Shown here in pieces: positions 22,535 to 30,418 of a DNA stretch of 41,257 bases. Made by a program: the position numbers and the translations under genes. How positions within the stretch are numbered: position 1 is the first letter of the stretch; the number at the start of each line of letters is the position of its first letter. Under the pieces are notes generated by a model, which was given only the letters and a program-made list of their open reading frames with translations, was not told the origin of the DNA and ran no database searches. This stretch comes from Solirubrobacterales bacterium (GTDB lineage: Bacteria; Actinomycetota; Thermoleophilia; Solirubrobacterales; Solirubrobacteraceae). The stretch lies in the NCBI GenBank assembly GCA_019244395.1, contig JAFASQ010000357.1, positions 1 to 41,257 of the forward strand. Direction: 5' to 3'.

Positions 22535-23089
22535 TTAGGCCGGATTCTTCCTGCGCATCCAGCGCGCCATCAGCTGGTGGAGTCCGAGACCGATCTTCTC
22601 GGCGACGCTACCTTCCGGCGGCGCGGCGCCGAGCTGGCGCGCCAGACCGTAGTTGTCCCATTCCGTCCACGTCTCGACGATCTTGTCGTTGCTCCACTGG
22701 TCGATGCTGATACCCGTGACGGACCCGTGAACGCCGGTCGGCGCGAGCCCGGCGAGCTTGCCCCGGTGCGTGCCCTCACTGTGCCATCGCAAGACGACCT
22801 TGTCGCTGGACGCGATCGCGTCATCGACGGTCATGCGCAAGTCCGGGAACGCCGCCCGGTACATCGCCACGATACGCTTGAAGCCGTCCGGCCCGCGTAG
22901 ATCGCGCAGCTCAGCTGGGAGGGCAGGGTCATGGTTGAGCGCCTCGGCGGCGACGAACTGGTCGGTGAGATCGAAGTTGCCGGTGTTGAAGGTCTCCTCG
23001 AGGAGCCGGCGTGACGTGTCGGCGAGATCCACTGCGCCCGTCGCGGCCGTTGGGGCCTCGGGACCGCCGGGCATTGCATCGCTGGACAT
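22535..23089 (-). CDS. SnoaL-like ester cyclase/polyketide-cyclase-fold protein
   Basis: A 184-aa protein with an NTF2-like fold of the SnoaL/ester-cyclase group. Marks are the N-terminal helix with LLEETFNTGNFDLTDQFV, the AMYRAAFPDLRMTVDDAIA strand-helix unit, KVVLRWHSEGTHRG, and the IVETWTEWDNYGLARQLG ending seen in this group. The fold hosts cyclases, isomerases and many proteins with no known activity. GGAGG lies about 12 bases before the ATG at 23089. The gene stands alone, convergent with the Rieske gene. Confidence 0.8.
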   Translation of the reverse strand: MSSDAMPGGPEAPTAATGAVDLADTSRRLLEETFNTGNFDLTDQFVAAEALNHDPALPAELRDLRGPDGFKRIVAMYRAAFPDLRMTVDDAIASSDKVVLRWHSEGTHRGKLAGLAPTGVHGSVTGISIDQWSNDKIVETWTEWDNYGLARQLGAAPPEGSVAEKIGLGLHQLMARWMRRKNPA

Positions 23090-23187
23090 GATGTTCGTGC
23101 ACCTCCGTTTGTCGTTGGCGCGAGCCTACGCACGAGCTCGTGCACGCGTCAAGACCACCGGGCCGGAGAGCAGGATACGATCGCCAT

Positions 23188-23292
23188 GTGACCGCCGCCT
23201 GCGCCTTCGTCGACGAGCTCGCCAACCAGCTGGCCACGTGGCCGGCCAGGCGCGGCAAGGGTGATTCGCACGGCTCCGAGGATCCGGCTTAG
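23188..23292 (+). CDS. Possible 34-aa small protein or leader peptide
   Basis: A GTG-initiated frame encoding MTAACAFVDELANQLATWPARR followed by a polar tail, ending in TAG 11 bases before the aldo/keto reductase start. The amphipathic helix-like start and the position are suggestive, but there is no strong Shine-Dalgarno sequence and no family is recognised. Confidence 0.2.
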   Translation: MTAACAFVDELANQLATWPARRGKGDSHGSEDPA

Positions 23293-23303
23293 GCCGCGAC
23301 CCA

Positions 23304-24122
23304 ATGGCGCGCGAAGACACACGCGTCCGCCGGCTCGCCGACGGCATCGAGCTTCCCCTGCTCGGGCTCGGCGTCTGGCAGGTTCCGAACGGGCCGGAAT
23401 GCGTGAACGCGGTGCGCTGGGCACTCGAGGTCGGCTATCGCCATATCGACACGGCTCAGGCCTACGGCAACGAGGAGAGCGTCGGTCAGGCCCTGCGCGA
23501 GAGCGGCGTTCCCCGTGAGCAGGTCTTCATCACTACCAAGTTCTATCCGCGCCACCGCGATCCCGCGGGCGAGGCCGAGCGAAGCCTGCGCCGGCTCGGG
23601 GTGGACCACGTCGACCTGTACATCATCCACTGGCCGCAGGGCGGTCCGGTGTGGGCGTGGCCCGGGATGGAGCGTGCCCGCGAGCTCGGCTTCACCCGAT
23701 CCATCGGAGTTTCGAACTTCGCGGTGGACGAGCTCGAGCAGGTCATCGCGGCCGGGAGCGTCGTTCCCGCGGTCGATCAGGTCCAGTTCAGCCCGTTCGA
23801 GTATCGCCGGGCCCTGCTCGAGTCCTGCGAGCAAAGCGGCGTGGCCCTCGAGTCCTACAGCCCGCTCGGGACCGGCCGCCACCTGACAAACAAGACGGTC
23901 ACGCGCATCGCGGGGGAGCTCGGGCGCACGCCGGCGCAGGTGCTCCTGCGCTGGTGCGTGCAGCGCGAGATCCCGGTGATCCCCAAGTCGACGCATCGCG
24001 AGCGGATCGCGGAGAATGCCCAGATCTTCGACTTCGCCCTCTCCGACGAGCACCTCGCGGCGCTCGACGCGCTTGATCGCACGCGGGGTACTGCCCGCGC
24101 GCGCGAGAGCAAGTGGTGGTGA
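23304..24122 (+). CDS. Aldo/keto reductase
   Basis: A 272-aa NADPH-dependent reductase of the AKR5/2,5-diketogluconate reductase-like group. The catalytic tetrad is complete: Asp49 and Tyr54 in HIDTAQAYGNEESVG, Lys79 in FITTKFYPR, His109 in LYIIHWPQ. The substrate-barrel motif SIGVSNFAVDELEQV and cofactor motif PVIPKSTHRERIAEN are present. It is expected to act on small aldehydes, ketones or sugars in the cytosol. No clear Shine-Dalgarno sequence precedes the ATG; the CYTH gene follows after 65 bases. Confidence 0.93.
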   Translation: MAREDTRVRRLADGIELPLLGLGVWQVPNGPECVNAVRWALEVGYRHIDTAQAYGNEESVGQALRESGVPREQVFITTKFYPRHRDPAGEAERSLRRLGVDHVDLYIIHWPQGGPVWAWPGMERARELGFTRSIGVSNFAVDELEQVIAAGSVVPAVDQVQFSPFEYRRALLESCEQSGVALESYSPLGTGRHLTNKTVTRIAGELGRTPAQVLLRWCVQREIPVIPKSTHRERIAENAQIFDFALSDEHLAALDALDRTRGTARARESKWW

Positions 24123-24187
24123 GCGAGTCCGAGATCTGAGAAGGGGTTGAGTGTCAAAGGACGTCGAGGGATCTGGCTCGAGGGACG

Positions 24188-24676
24188 ATGCCGGCAGGTA
24201 CTGAGATCGAGCGCAAGTTCCTGGTCGACCGGCCCCCCGCCGACCTCGACGGGTATCCCGCAGCCGATATCGACCAGGGCTACATCGCCATCACCGAGGA
24301 TGGCGTCGAGGTACGGATTCGCAGCTACGGCGGCCGCGCGTTCCTCACCATCAAATCGGCGGGCGCCGGGGTCCGCCTGGAGGAGGAGATCGAGATCGAC
24401 GAGCGCAGGTTCCGCTCGCTGTGGCCGCTCACCGAGGGCCGGCGGATCCGCAAGCGGCGCTACCTGATCTCCTCCGAGAACGGGATTCAAATCGAGCTCG
24501 ACGTCTACCGGGACCACCTCGGCGGCCTGGTCACGGCGGAGGTGGAATTCGGCTCTGAGGACGCCGCCGCGGCGTTCATCCCGCCCCCGTGGCTGGACCG
24601 TGAGATCACCGACGAGCCGGGATACAAGAACCAGCGGCTGGCCGTCCACGGCTTGCCGAAGACCACCGACTCGTGA
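24188..24676 (+). CDS. CYTH-domain protein (triphosphatase-like)
   Basis: A 162-aa triphosphate-tunnel enzyme. The diagnostic EIERKFLVDRPP is at residues 6-17; charged beta strands follow (GVEVRIRSYGG, FLTIKSAGAGVRLEEEIEID, GRRIRKRRYLI, IQIELDVYRDHLGGLVTAEVEFGSE). The length matches short bacterial CYTH proteins, which most often hydrolyse inorganic triphosphate; class IV adenylate cyclase activity is the alternative. The stop overlaps the GTG start of the DUF488 gene (GTGA), so the two are translated together. Confidence 0.88.
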   Translation: MPAGTEIERKFLVDRPPADLDGYPAADIDQGYIAITEDGVEVRIRSYGGRAFLTIKSAGAGVRLEEEIEIDERRFRSLWPLTEGRRIRKRRYLISSENGIQIELDVYRDHLGGLVTAEVEFGSEDAAAAFIPPPWLDREITDEPGYKNQRLAVHGLPKTTDS

Positions 24677-25251
24677 CCATCTACACGGTCGGGCACTCGA
24701 CGCGTTCTTCCGCGGAGCTGCTCGCGCTGCTGCGCGACGCCGAGGTGGAGCTGCTCGCGGACGTCAGGTCGTTCCCGAGCTCGCGGCGCCGTCCGCAATT
24801 CAATCGCGCCGCGCTGGCGGCCTGGCTCTCCTCGGCCGCGATCCGCTATGAGCACCTGCCCGGACTGGGGGGCAGGCGCTCGCCGTCGCCGGGGTCACCC
24901 AATGGCGGGTGGCGGGAGACGGCGTTTCAGGGCTACGCCGATCACATGGCCTCGCCCGAGTTCCAGCGGGCGCTGGTGGATCTCGAGGCAGCGGCGCGGG
25001 ACTGCCCTACCGCGATCATGTGCGCCGAGGCGGTCTGGTGGCGCTGCCATCGCCGGCTGATCGCCGATGCCCTCGTCGTGCGCGACTGGCGAGTCGAGCA
25101 CCTCGGCATCGGCGAACGGAGGGCCGCGCACGTCCTGACCGATTTCGCCGTGGTCGGCCCGGGCGGCGTGCTCCAGTATCCGCCGGCCCAGCCGCCGCTT
25201 CCGGGGGCGGCTTCATCGGGTCCGGGTGAGGCGTTCACCAGCCATGCGTGA
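24673..25251 (+). CDS. DUF488 family protein
   Basis: A 192-aa protein. Family marks are the N-terminal YTVGHSTRSSAELLALL, LLADVRSFPSSRRRPQFN, YEHLPGLGGRR and the CAEAVWWRCHRRLIADAL motif with its cysteines and histidine. DUF488 proteins are widespread and of unknown function, often near nucleic-acid-related genes. GTG start at 24673 overlaps the CYTH stop in GTGA. After about residue 165 the sequence becomes low-complexity and Pro/Gly-rich, probably a disordered tail. Confidence 0.88.
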   Translation: MTIYTVGHSTRSSAELLALLRDAEVELLADVRSFPSSRRRPQFNRAALAAWLSSAAIRYEHLPGLGGRRSPSPGSPNGGWRETAFQGYADHMASPEFQRALVDLEAAARDCPTAIMCAEAVWWRCHRRLIADALVVRDWRVEHLGIGERRAAHVLTDFAVVGPGGVLQYPPAQPPLPGAASSGPGEAFTSHA

Positions 25252-25297
25252 TCAACTCGCCTCGGCTCCTCACCGGGTGGGGAGCTTGCCGCCGCCG

Positions 25298-25765
25298 TCA
25301 GGCGACGCCGAGGCGCTCCTGCATGCGGTCGAAGAAACCTCCCCAACCGTCGGTGGCGCGCTCGTACTCCTCCGGCGACATCGACCCGCGCTGCTCGAAG
25401 AGCATCTCGGTGCGGTCTTCGCCGAGGTCCGTCAGGACGACGCTCACGAGCTCAAAGTCGTCACTCCCTGGCTGGTCGCTGACCGTGAAGACGAGCCGGC
25501 CGGGCGCGTCGACCTCGCGGTACTCACCCCTCCAGTCGATTTGACGGCGGTCGGGAGGGGCGAACATCGTCAGTCGCCACTGTCCTCCCCGTCGCACGTC
25601 CATAGACACGCTCGCCAGCGGGACCTCACATTCTCGCCCGCCGAACCAATCGGCGAAGCTCTCGGGCTCGGTCCATTCCCGCCAGACACGCTCGCGCGAG
25701 GCGTGGAACACGCGGGTGAGCCTGATGCCGTACTCGCTCGCCCCGGGGACTGCCGGGTCAGCCAT
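25298..25765 (-). CDS. SRPBCC (AHSA1/START-like) domain protein
   Basis: A 155-aa helix-grip protein of the AHSA1 group. It shows RLTRVFHASRERVWREWTEPESFADWFG, DVRRGGQWRLTM, EYREVDAPGRLVFTV and VSVVLTDLGEDRTEMLFEQRG, the usual order for this family, and ends MQERLGVA. Such proteins bind small hydrophobic ligands. It overlaps the end of the ArsR gene by 8 bases and is its downstream partner, an arrangement widespread in actinobacteria in which an ArsR-type repressor controls an SRPBCC protein. Confidence 0.88.
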   Translation of the reverse strand: MADPAVPGASEYGIRLTRVFHASRERVWREWTEPESFADWFGGRECEVPLASVSMDVRRGGQWRLTMFAPPDRRQIDWRGEYREVDAPGRLVFTVSDQPGSDDFELVSVVLTDLGEDRTEMLFEQRGSMSPEEYERATDGWGGFFDRMQERLGVA

Positions 25766-26105
25766 CGCCAGCCTCGTGGTCGAGCGGACGCAGGCGGTCG
25801 CCGAGCGCGTCGAACCCGGCCTCCCAGAACCCTCGGTAGGAGCCGAGCCAATCGGACGCGTCCTTCAGCGGCTGCGGGCGCAGCCGCGATGGGCGCAGTT
25901 GTGCCGAGCGGCCGCGGGTGATCAGGCCCGCCCGCTCCAGCACGCCGAGATGCTTGGACACCGCCTGGACGCTGATCGCGAACGGCTCGGCCAGTTCGCC
26001 GACCGTTGCCTCCCCGGCCGCGAGCCGGGCCAGGATGGCGCGCCGGGTCGGATCGGCGAGGGCGGCGAACGTAAGGCTCAGACGATCTGCGGAGCTTGTA
26101 TTCAT
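25758..26105 (-). CDS. ArsR-family winged-helix repressor
   Basis: A 115-aa regulator. The winged helix is clear: FAALADPTRRAILARLAAGEATVGELAEPFAISVQAVSKHLGVLERAGLITRGRSAQ, followed by the AHSA1-associated tail (LKDASDWLGSYRGFWEAGFDALGDRL). It has no metal-binding CxC motif, so it is not an arsenic sensor. It is divergent from the RibD-like reductase gene; the 56-bp gap contains a 10-bp palindrome (26113-26122), a likely operator for autoregulation and control of both directions. Confidence 0.9.
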   Translation of the reverse strand: MNTSSADRLSLTFAALADPTRRAILARLAAGEATVGELAEPFAISVQAVSKHLGVLERAGLITRGRSAQLRPSRLRPQPLKDASDWLGSYRGFWEAGFDALGDRLRPLDHEAGDG

Positions 26106-26112
26106 CTGATAG

Positions 26113-26122
26113 GTTGCGCAAC
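26113..26122. promoter_or_regulatory. Palindrome GTTGCGCAAC, probable ArsR operator
   Basis: A perfect 10-bp palindrome seven bases upstream of the arsR start codon, in the short divergent gap before the reductase gene at 26162. A partial second copy (GGTTG) follows at 26128-26132. The position suits autorepression; nothing else in the window supports it. Confidence 0.5.
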
Positions 26123-26161
26123 TAGCAGGTTGAATATACCGCGAGTCATCAGGAGGAGCCG

Positions 26162-26737
26162 ATGGGCCGGATCGTAGTGACCGAGTTCGTGACGTTGGAC
26201 GGCGTGATGGAGGACCCGGGTGGCGCCGAGGGCTTCAAGTACGGCGGTTGGTCGTTCGAGTTCTCCCGGGGTGACGAGGGCGACCAGTTCAAGCTGGATG
26301 AGACGCGCAGCTCCGAAGCACTGCTCCTCGGTCGGGTCACCTACGACGGCTTCGCGGACGCCTGGCCCGAGCGAGACGGAGAGTTCGCGGACATGTTCAA
26401 CAACATGCCCAAGTACGTGGTGGGATCAACGGCCGATGCCTCGCGCTGGACGAATGCCACCGTGCTGGCAGGTGATGCGGTCGAGGCGGCACGCCGCGTG
26501 CGGGAGCAGCACCAGGGAGACATCGTCGTCCACGGCAGCGCCCGACTCGCCCAGACCCTGCTCGAGCACGACCTTGTCGATGAACTCCGCCTGATGGTCT
26601 TCCCGGTTGTGCTAGGTGAGGGCAAGCGCCTATTCGGGGAGACGAGCGAGAAGAAGACGCTGCGACTCGTCGACTCGAGGGCCGTCGGCGACGGCGTCCT
26701 GATCCTCACCTACGAGCCGGCACGAGCCGATCGATGA
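26162..26737 (+). CDS. Dihydrofolate reductase/RibD C-terminal-like protein
   Basis: A 191-aa reductase-fold protein of the YwjB/RibD-C group. It opens GRIVVTEFVTLDGVMEDPGG, has LLLGRVTYDGFADAWP, KYVVGSTADASRW, IVVHGSARLAQTLLEHDLVDELRLMVFPVVLGEGKRLF, and ends VLILTYEPAR, matching the family throughout. It is thought to bind NADPH, but substrates are mostly unknown and it is not the essential folate enzyme. AGGAGGAG lies before the ATG. It is divergent from the ArsR gene and probably under its control. Confidence 0.9.
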   Translation: MGRIVVTEFVTLDGVMEDPGGAEGFKYGGWSFEFSRGDEGDQFKLDETRSSEALLLGRVTYDGFADAWPERDGEFADMFNNMPKYVVGSTADASRWTNATVLAGDAVEAARRVREQHQGDIVVHGSARLAQTLLEHDLVDELRLMVFPVVLGEGKRLFGETSEKKTLRLVDSRAVGDGVLILTYEPARADR

Positions 26738-26773
26738 GTTTTGCATGCTCCGGTCGTTTGACGTGGTGAAGCG

Positions 26774-27745
26774 ATGAAGGGCCGAACCCGGAGCATGGAT
26801 CAGCGCGTCCTGTTGGCCACCGCGCAGGCCGGCGACGAGGGCGCGTTCCGCGAGCTGATCGAGCCGTACCGCCATGCACTCGAGGTGCACTGCTATCGGT
26901 TTCTCGGCTCGGCTCAGGACGCCGAGGATCTCGTCCAGGAGACGCTGTTGCGGGCGTGGCGGGCATTGGATCGGTTCGAGCCGCGGGCCCAGTTTCAGAC
27001 TTGGCTTTACCGGATCGCCACCAACGCGTGTCTCGACGAGCTCGGGCGGCGCTCGCGCCGCCCCGAGCCGGTCGACCCGTTCCCTGACCAGCCCGTGCTC
27101 GAGGCAGCGCCGCCCACCTATGACCCGGTGGCGCGCTACGCGATGCGCGAGGGGGTGGAGCTGGCGCTGGTGCGAGCGATGCAGGAGCTGCCTCCTCGAC
27201 AGCGCGCCGTGCTGATCTTCCGTGACGTGCTCGGCTGGAGCGCGTCGGAAGTGGCCGAGGTGCTGGAGTCGACGGTGGCATCGGTCAACAGCGCGCTGCA
27301 ACGCGCCCGCGCGACAATCGAGCACCACCTGCCCGCGACCACCCGGTCGGCGTCCGACCGGGCCGAGCGCGAGCTGCTCGATCGCTATGTCTACGCATTC
27401 GAGCACGATGACATCGACGGATTGGTGTCGCTGCTGCGCGACGACGCGGTACTGAGGATGCCGCCACAGCAATCGCTGATCGGCGCGGTTCAGATCGCAC
27501 GGTTCTTCCATGACAGGGTCGGGCGCGGTGATCTCACCCGGATCCGCCTGACGCCGACCTGGGCCAACGGCCGGCCCGCGACCGTGATCCATCTTCGAAA
27601 CGAGGATGGCGGTTTCGTCCCGCACGGGATCAGCGTTCTGGAAATCGACGGCGGGCAGATCGTCGGGATCGACGCCTTCACCGATCCGACGCTGCTGCCG
27701 CGGTTCGGCTTTCGCAGACACGCGGGCAGCGGGCTCCTGCCGTAG
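26774..27745 (+). CDS. ECF-type RNA polymerase sigma factor with C-terminal SnoaL domain
   Basis: A 323-aa sigma factor. Region 2 (about 12-90) has YRFLGSAQDAEDLVQETLLRAWRALDRF and FQTWLYRIATNACLDELGRR; region 4 (about 135-190) has LPPRQRAVLIFRDVLGWSASEVAEVLESTVASVNSALQRAR. Residues about 198-310 form a SnoaL/NTF2-like domain (ELLDRYVYAFEHDDIDGLVSLLRDDAVLRMP), which in this sigma group is a fused control module replacing a separate anti-sigma factor. An ATG at 26795 is a possible later start. No anti-sigma gene is adjacent. Its natural targets are itself and the exporter and dehydrogenase genes that follow. Confidence 0.93.
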   Translation: MKGRTRSMDQRVLLATAQAGDEGAFRELIEPYRHALEVHCYRFLGSAQDAEDLVQETLLRAWRALDRFEPRAQFQTWLYRIATNACLDELGRRSRRPEPVDPFPDQPVLEAAPPTYDPVARYAMREGVELALVRAMQELPPRQRAVLIFRDVLGWSASEVAEVLESTVASVNSALQRARATIEHHLPATTRSASDRAERELLDRYVYAFEHDDIDGLVSLLRDDAVLRMPPQQSLIGAVQIARFFHDRVGRGDLTRIRLTPTWANGRPATVIHLRNEDGGFVPHGISVLEIDGGQIVGIDAFTDPTLLPRFGFRRHAGSGLLP

Positions 27746-27754
27746 AGGAATTCG

Positions 27755-28081
27755 ATGTCCACGGACATGGGGGATGAGCCCAGCCTGCTCGCCGCGGCGC
27801 GAGCCGGAGACGAACAGGCCTTCGGACGCCTCGCTGCGCACCACCGGCCTGGATTGGAGCTCTATTGCCGGCTGATGCTCGGCTGCCCTCGCGAGGCCCA
27901 CGAAGCCGTCCACGAGACGTTGTTGCGCGGCTGGCGCGACCTGCCTCGTTCCGCCCCGTTCGCGCCTGCGCGGATCTGGCTCTACCGGTTGGCCACCGAT
28001 GTCTGCCTCGAGGACCGCGCCGAGGCCGATGAGTCTGGACGCCGGCGGCGGTTTGACGGTACGGAAGCTGATGACCGCTAG
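27755..28081 (+). CDS. Stand-alone sigma-factor region-2-like protein (truncated paralogue)
   Basis: A 108-aa protein that matches only region 2 of the neighbouring sigma factor: LLAAARAGDEQAFGRLAAHHRPGLELYCRLMLG, then HEAVHETLLRGWRDL and RIWLYRLATDVCLEDRAEA, ending in a short charged tail. There is no region 4 and no SnoaL domain. The core-binding DAEDLVQE motif of the neighbour has become EAHEAVHE. It starts nine bases after the sigma stop and keeps an AGGAA ribosome site, so it is probably translated. It may be a decoy or modulator competing for RNA polymerase, or a decaying duplicate; I cannot decide. Confidence 0.65.
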   Translation: MSTDMGDEPSLLAAARAGDEQAFGRLAAHHRPGLELYCRLMLGCPREAHEAVHETLLRGWRDLPRSAPFAPARIWLYRLATDVCLEDRAEADESGRRRRFDGTEADDR

Positions 28082-28149
28082 CCGGTTTTAGCGGTCCGGC
28101 ACACCGCTCCTTCTTGACTTAGCCGCCTCGCCAGACCACTGGAGGTCCA

Positions 28150-29616
28150 ATGACGTCCCGATCACCGAACTTCAATCGCTGGCGCGCATTCGCGCTGCTG
28201 GCCGTGTCCTATTTCATGACGATCATCGATCTGACGATCGTCAACGTCTCGCTGCCCACGATCGGCCGGGATCTGCACTTCAGCGAGATCAGCCTGCAGT
28301 GGGTGGCGACCGCATACGCGCTGACCTTCGGCGGCTTTCTGCTGTTGGGTGGGCGGGCCGCGGATCTCCTCGGCCGCCGCCGGGTCCTGATGCTCGGACT
28401 TGCCTTGTTCACGGCCGCATCGCTGGCGTGTGCCCTCGCGACTGGTGAGCCGTTTCTGATCGGCAGCCGCGCCGCGCAGGGAGTGGGCGCAGCGATCATG
28501 CTCCCGGCGGCCCTGTCGATCGTGATGAACATGTTCAACGAGGGCGCCGAGCGCAACAAGGCGCTCGGGATCTGGGGCGGGCTCGGTGCCGCCGGCGCGA
28601 CCGTCGGCTTGATCGCCGGCGGGTTTCTCACCAGGTACGCCGGTTGGCAGTACATCTTCTATCTAAATGTCCCGATCGGCGCGGCCGCGCTCGCCCTGGC
28701 ACCCCGGGTCGTCCCCGAGAGTCGACTCGCCACGACGCGCCGACGGTTTGATGCATTCGGCGCAGTCGCCGGGACCGGTGGGCTGGTGCTCTTGGTCGAT
28801 GCGATCTCCCAAGCCCCACAGTACGGCTGGGGCGCCACGAGAACGATCGCGGTGCTCGCTGCTGCCGTCGCTCTCCTCGTCAGCTTCCTGGTCATCGAGA
28901 ACCGCGTCGCGTCCCCGGTGCTGCCGCTCTCGATCTTCCGGCTGCGCACGGTCGCCGGCGCGAACGCGGCCGGCCTGCTCCTGGGCGCCAGCTTCTATGC
29001 CTTTGTCTTCGTTGGCACCCTGTACATGCAGCAGGTGCTGCACTACAGCGCGCTCCAGACTGGAATCGCGTGGCTCGCCGCATCGCTGACGTCGGTGGCG
29101 CTCGCGGGCCTGTCGCAATGGGTGGTCACCCGCGGCGGGGCCAAGCTCGTGATGGCGATCGGGATGACGCTGATCGGTGCGGGTGTGATCTGGGCCACCC
29201 AGGTGCCGGTTCACGGCCACTTCCTGCAGAACCTCGTCGGTCCGTTCATCGTCGCCGGCGCGGGGACCGCCTTCGCGTTCATCCCGATCTCTATCGCCGC
29301 GCTGGCGGGAGTCGAGGAGCACCGTGCCGGCCTCGCGTCCGGGCTGTTGAACACCTCACAGCAGCTCGGCGGAGCGATCGGGATCGCGATCGCGTCGAGC
29401 GTCGCCGCCGCTCACACCAGGACGCTGCTTCACGCCGGCCACGCTGCACCGACGGCCCTCACCGGCGGGTTCCAACAGGCGCTGTGGGTGCTCGCAGCCC
29501 TCGCGCTGCTCGCGCTCCCCGCGATCTTCGCGCTTGTCCGCCGCGATGAGCTCTCGGATGCGGTGGCCAAGACGGCGATCGGGGAAGCGCAGCCCGCTCT
29601 CGCCGGTTCTAACTGA
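28150..29616 (+). CDS. MFS exporter, DHA2 family (14 TM)
   Basis: A 488-aa transporter. The first helix carries FMTIIDLTIVNVSLPTIG, motif A reads GGRAADLLGRRRVL, and helix 5 has GLIAGGFLTRYAGWQYIFYLNVP. The length and hydrophobic pattern fit fourteen helices, a proton-linked exporter of drug-like compounds. GGAGGT precedes the ATG. It lies between the sigma genes and an SDR gene on the same strand, the common arrangement in which an ECF factor drives a small detoxification operon. Confidence 0.92.
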   Translation: MTSRSPNFNRWRAFALLAVSYFMTIIDLTIVNVSLPTIGRDLHFSEISLQWVATAYALTFGGFLLLGGRAADLLGRRRVLMLGLALFTAASLACALATGEPFLIGSRAAQGVGAAIMLPAALSIVMNMFNEGAERNKALGIWGGLGAAGATVGLIAGGFLTRYAGWQYIFYLNVPIGAAALALAPRVVPESRLATTRRRFDAFGAVAGTGGLVLLVDAISQAPQYGWGATRTIAVLAAAVALLVSFLVIENRVASPVLPLSIFRLRTVAGANAAGLLLGASFYAFVFVGTLYMQQVLHYSALQTGIAWLAASLTSVALAGLSQWVVTRGGAKLVMAIGMTLIGAGVIWATQVPVHGHFLQNLVGPFIVAGAGTAFAFIPISIAALAGVEEHRAGLASGLLNTSQQLGGAIGIAIASSVAAAHTRTLLHAGHAAPTALTGGFQQALWVLAALALLALPAIFALVRRDELSDAVAKTAIGEAQPALAGSN

Positions 29617-29651
29617 CCCGCAGCAAACGAACCCCAGCAAGGAGACACACG

Positions 29652-30407
29652 ATGCCCCTGCCGAACGACCTATCGGAAAAGACCACGATCGTCGTCGGCG
29701 CATCCCGTGGCCTGGGCCGCGGAATCGCCAACGCCTTTGCCGAAGCGGGCGCACACGTGGTCGCCGTAGCCCGGAGCGCGGCGGCGCTGGGTGACCTCGC
29801 CGACGCCGCCGGTCTCATCCGGCCCGAGGTCGGGGACGCCGGTGATCCGACCGTGACAGGCACGATCTTGGACCGCTACGACCCTCGGGTCGTCATTCTC
29901 GTGGCCGGCGCGAGCCCGCTGTTGCGCCGGCTCCAAGACCACACCTGGGAAACCTTCTCGGTCAACTGGGATACCGATGTGCGGATCGCCTTCCACTGGC
30001 TCCGGGAAGCCCTGCTCAAGCCGCTGCAGCCCGGCAGCAAGGTGATCGTGATCTCGAGCGGCGCCGCGCTCAACGGGTCACCGCTCAGCGGAGGCTACGC
30101 GGGTGCCAAATCCACCCAGCGCTTCATCACCAGCTACGCCCAGGACGAGGCCAACCGCGCCGGCCTCGACATCACCTTCACCGCCGTGATGCCACGGATC
30201 ACGCCGATGACCGATCTCGGTCGACCGGCCGTACGCGCGTACGCCGCCCGCAGCGGCCAGTCTGAGGAGGAATACCTCCGGCCGATGGGCGAGCTACTCA
30301 CCCCAGAGGCCGCCGGCACCGCGTTGGTCGAACTCGCGCGGGCCGATGCCGGCACGGTCGCTCACAGCTACCTGCTCACCGGCGCCGGAGTGCAGGCGCT
30401 GACGTGA
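29652..30407 (+). CDS. SDR family oxidoreductase
   Basis: A 251-aa short-chain dehydrogenase. The cofactor motif is VVGASRGLGRGIA (glycines at about 16-24), the catalytic serine is in VIVISSGAAL, and the Tyr-x-x-x-Lys pair is in GGYAGAKSTQRFI. The NAG motif of the family reads VAGAS. It is expected to use NAD(P)H; the substrate is unknown. AAGGAG precedes the ATG, 35 bases after the MFS stop, so the two form a transcription unit. The 11 bases after its stop separate it from the convergent DUF5995 gene. Confidence 0.93.
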   Translation: MPLPNDLSEKTTIVVGASRGLGRGIANAFAEAGAHVVAVARSAAALGDLADAAGLIRPEVGDAGDPTVTGTILDRYDPRVVILVAGASPLLRRLQDHTWETFSVNWDTDVRIAFHWLREALLKPLQPGSKVIVISSGAALNGSPLSGGYAGAKSTQRFITSYAQDEANRAGLDITFTAVMPRITPMTDLGRPAVRAYAARSGQSEEEYLRPMGELLTPEAAGTALVELARADAGTVAHSYLLTGAGVQALT

Positions 30408-30418
30408 TGGGCCCGATG

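Noticed and set aside
22525-22540. TTAGCGCTTA as a third LacI-type operator
   Set aside because: It sits between two convergent 3' ends (Rieske and SnoaL genes), lacks the CACA/TGTG arms of the other two sites, and has no promoter to control.
26630-27913. A 427-codon minus-strand frame antisense to the sigma factor
   Set aside because: No domain and shadow-like composition; the plus-strand sigma factor is certain.
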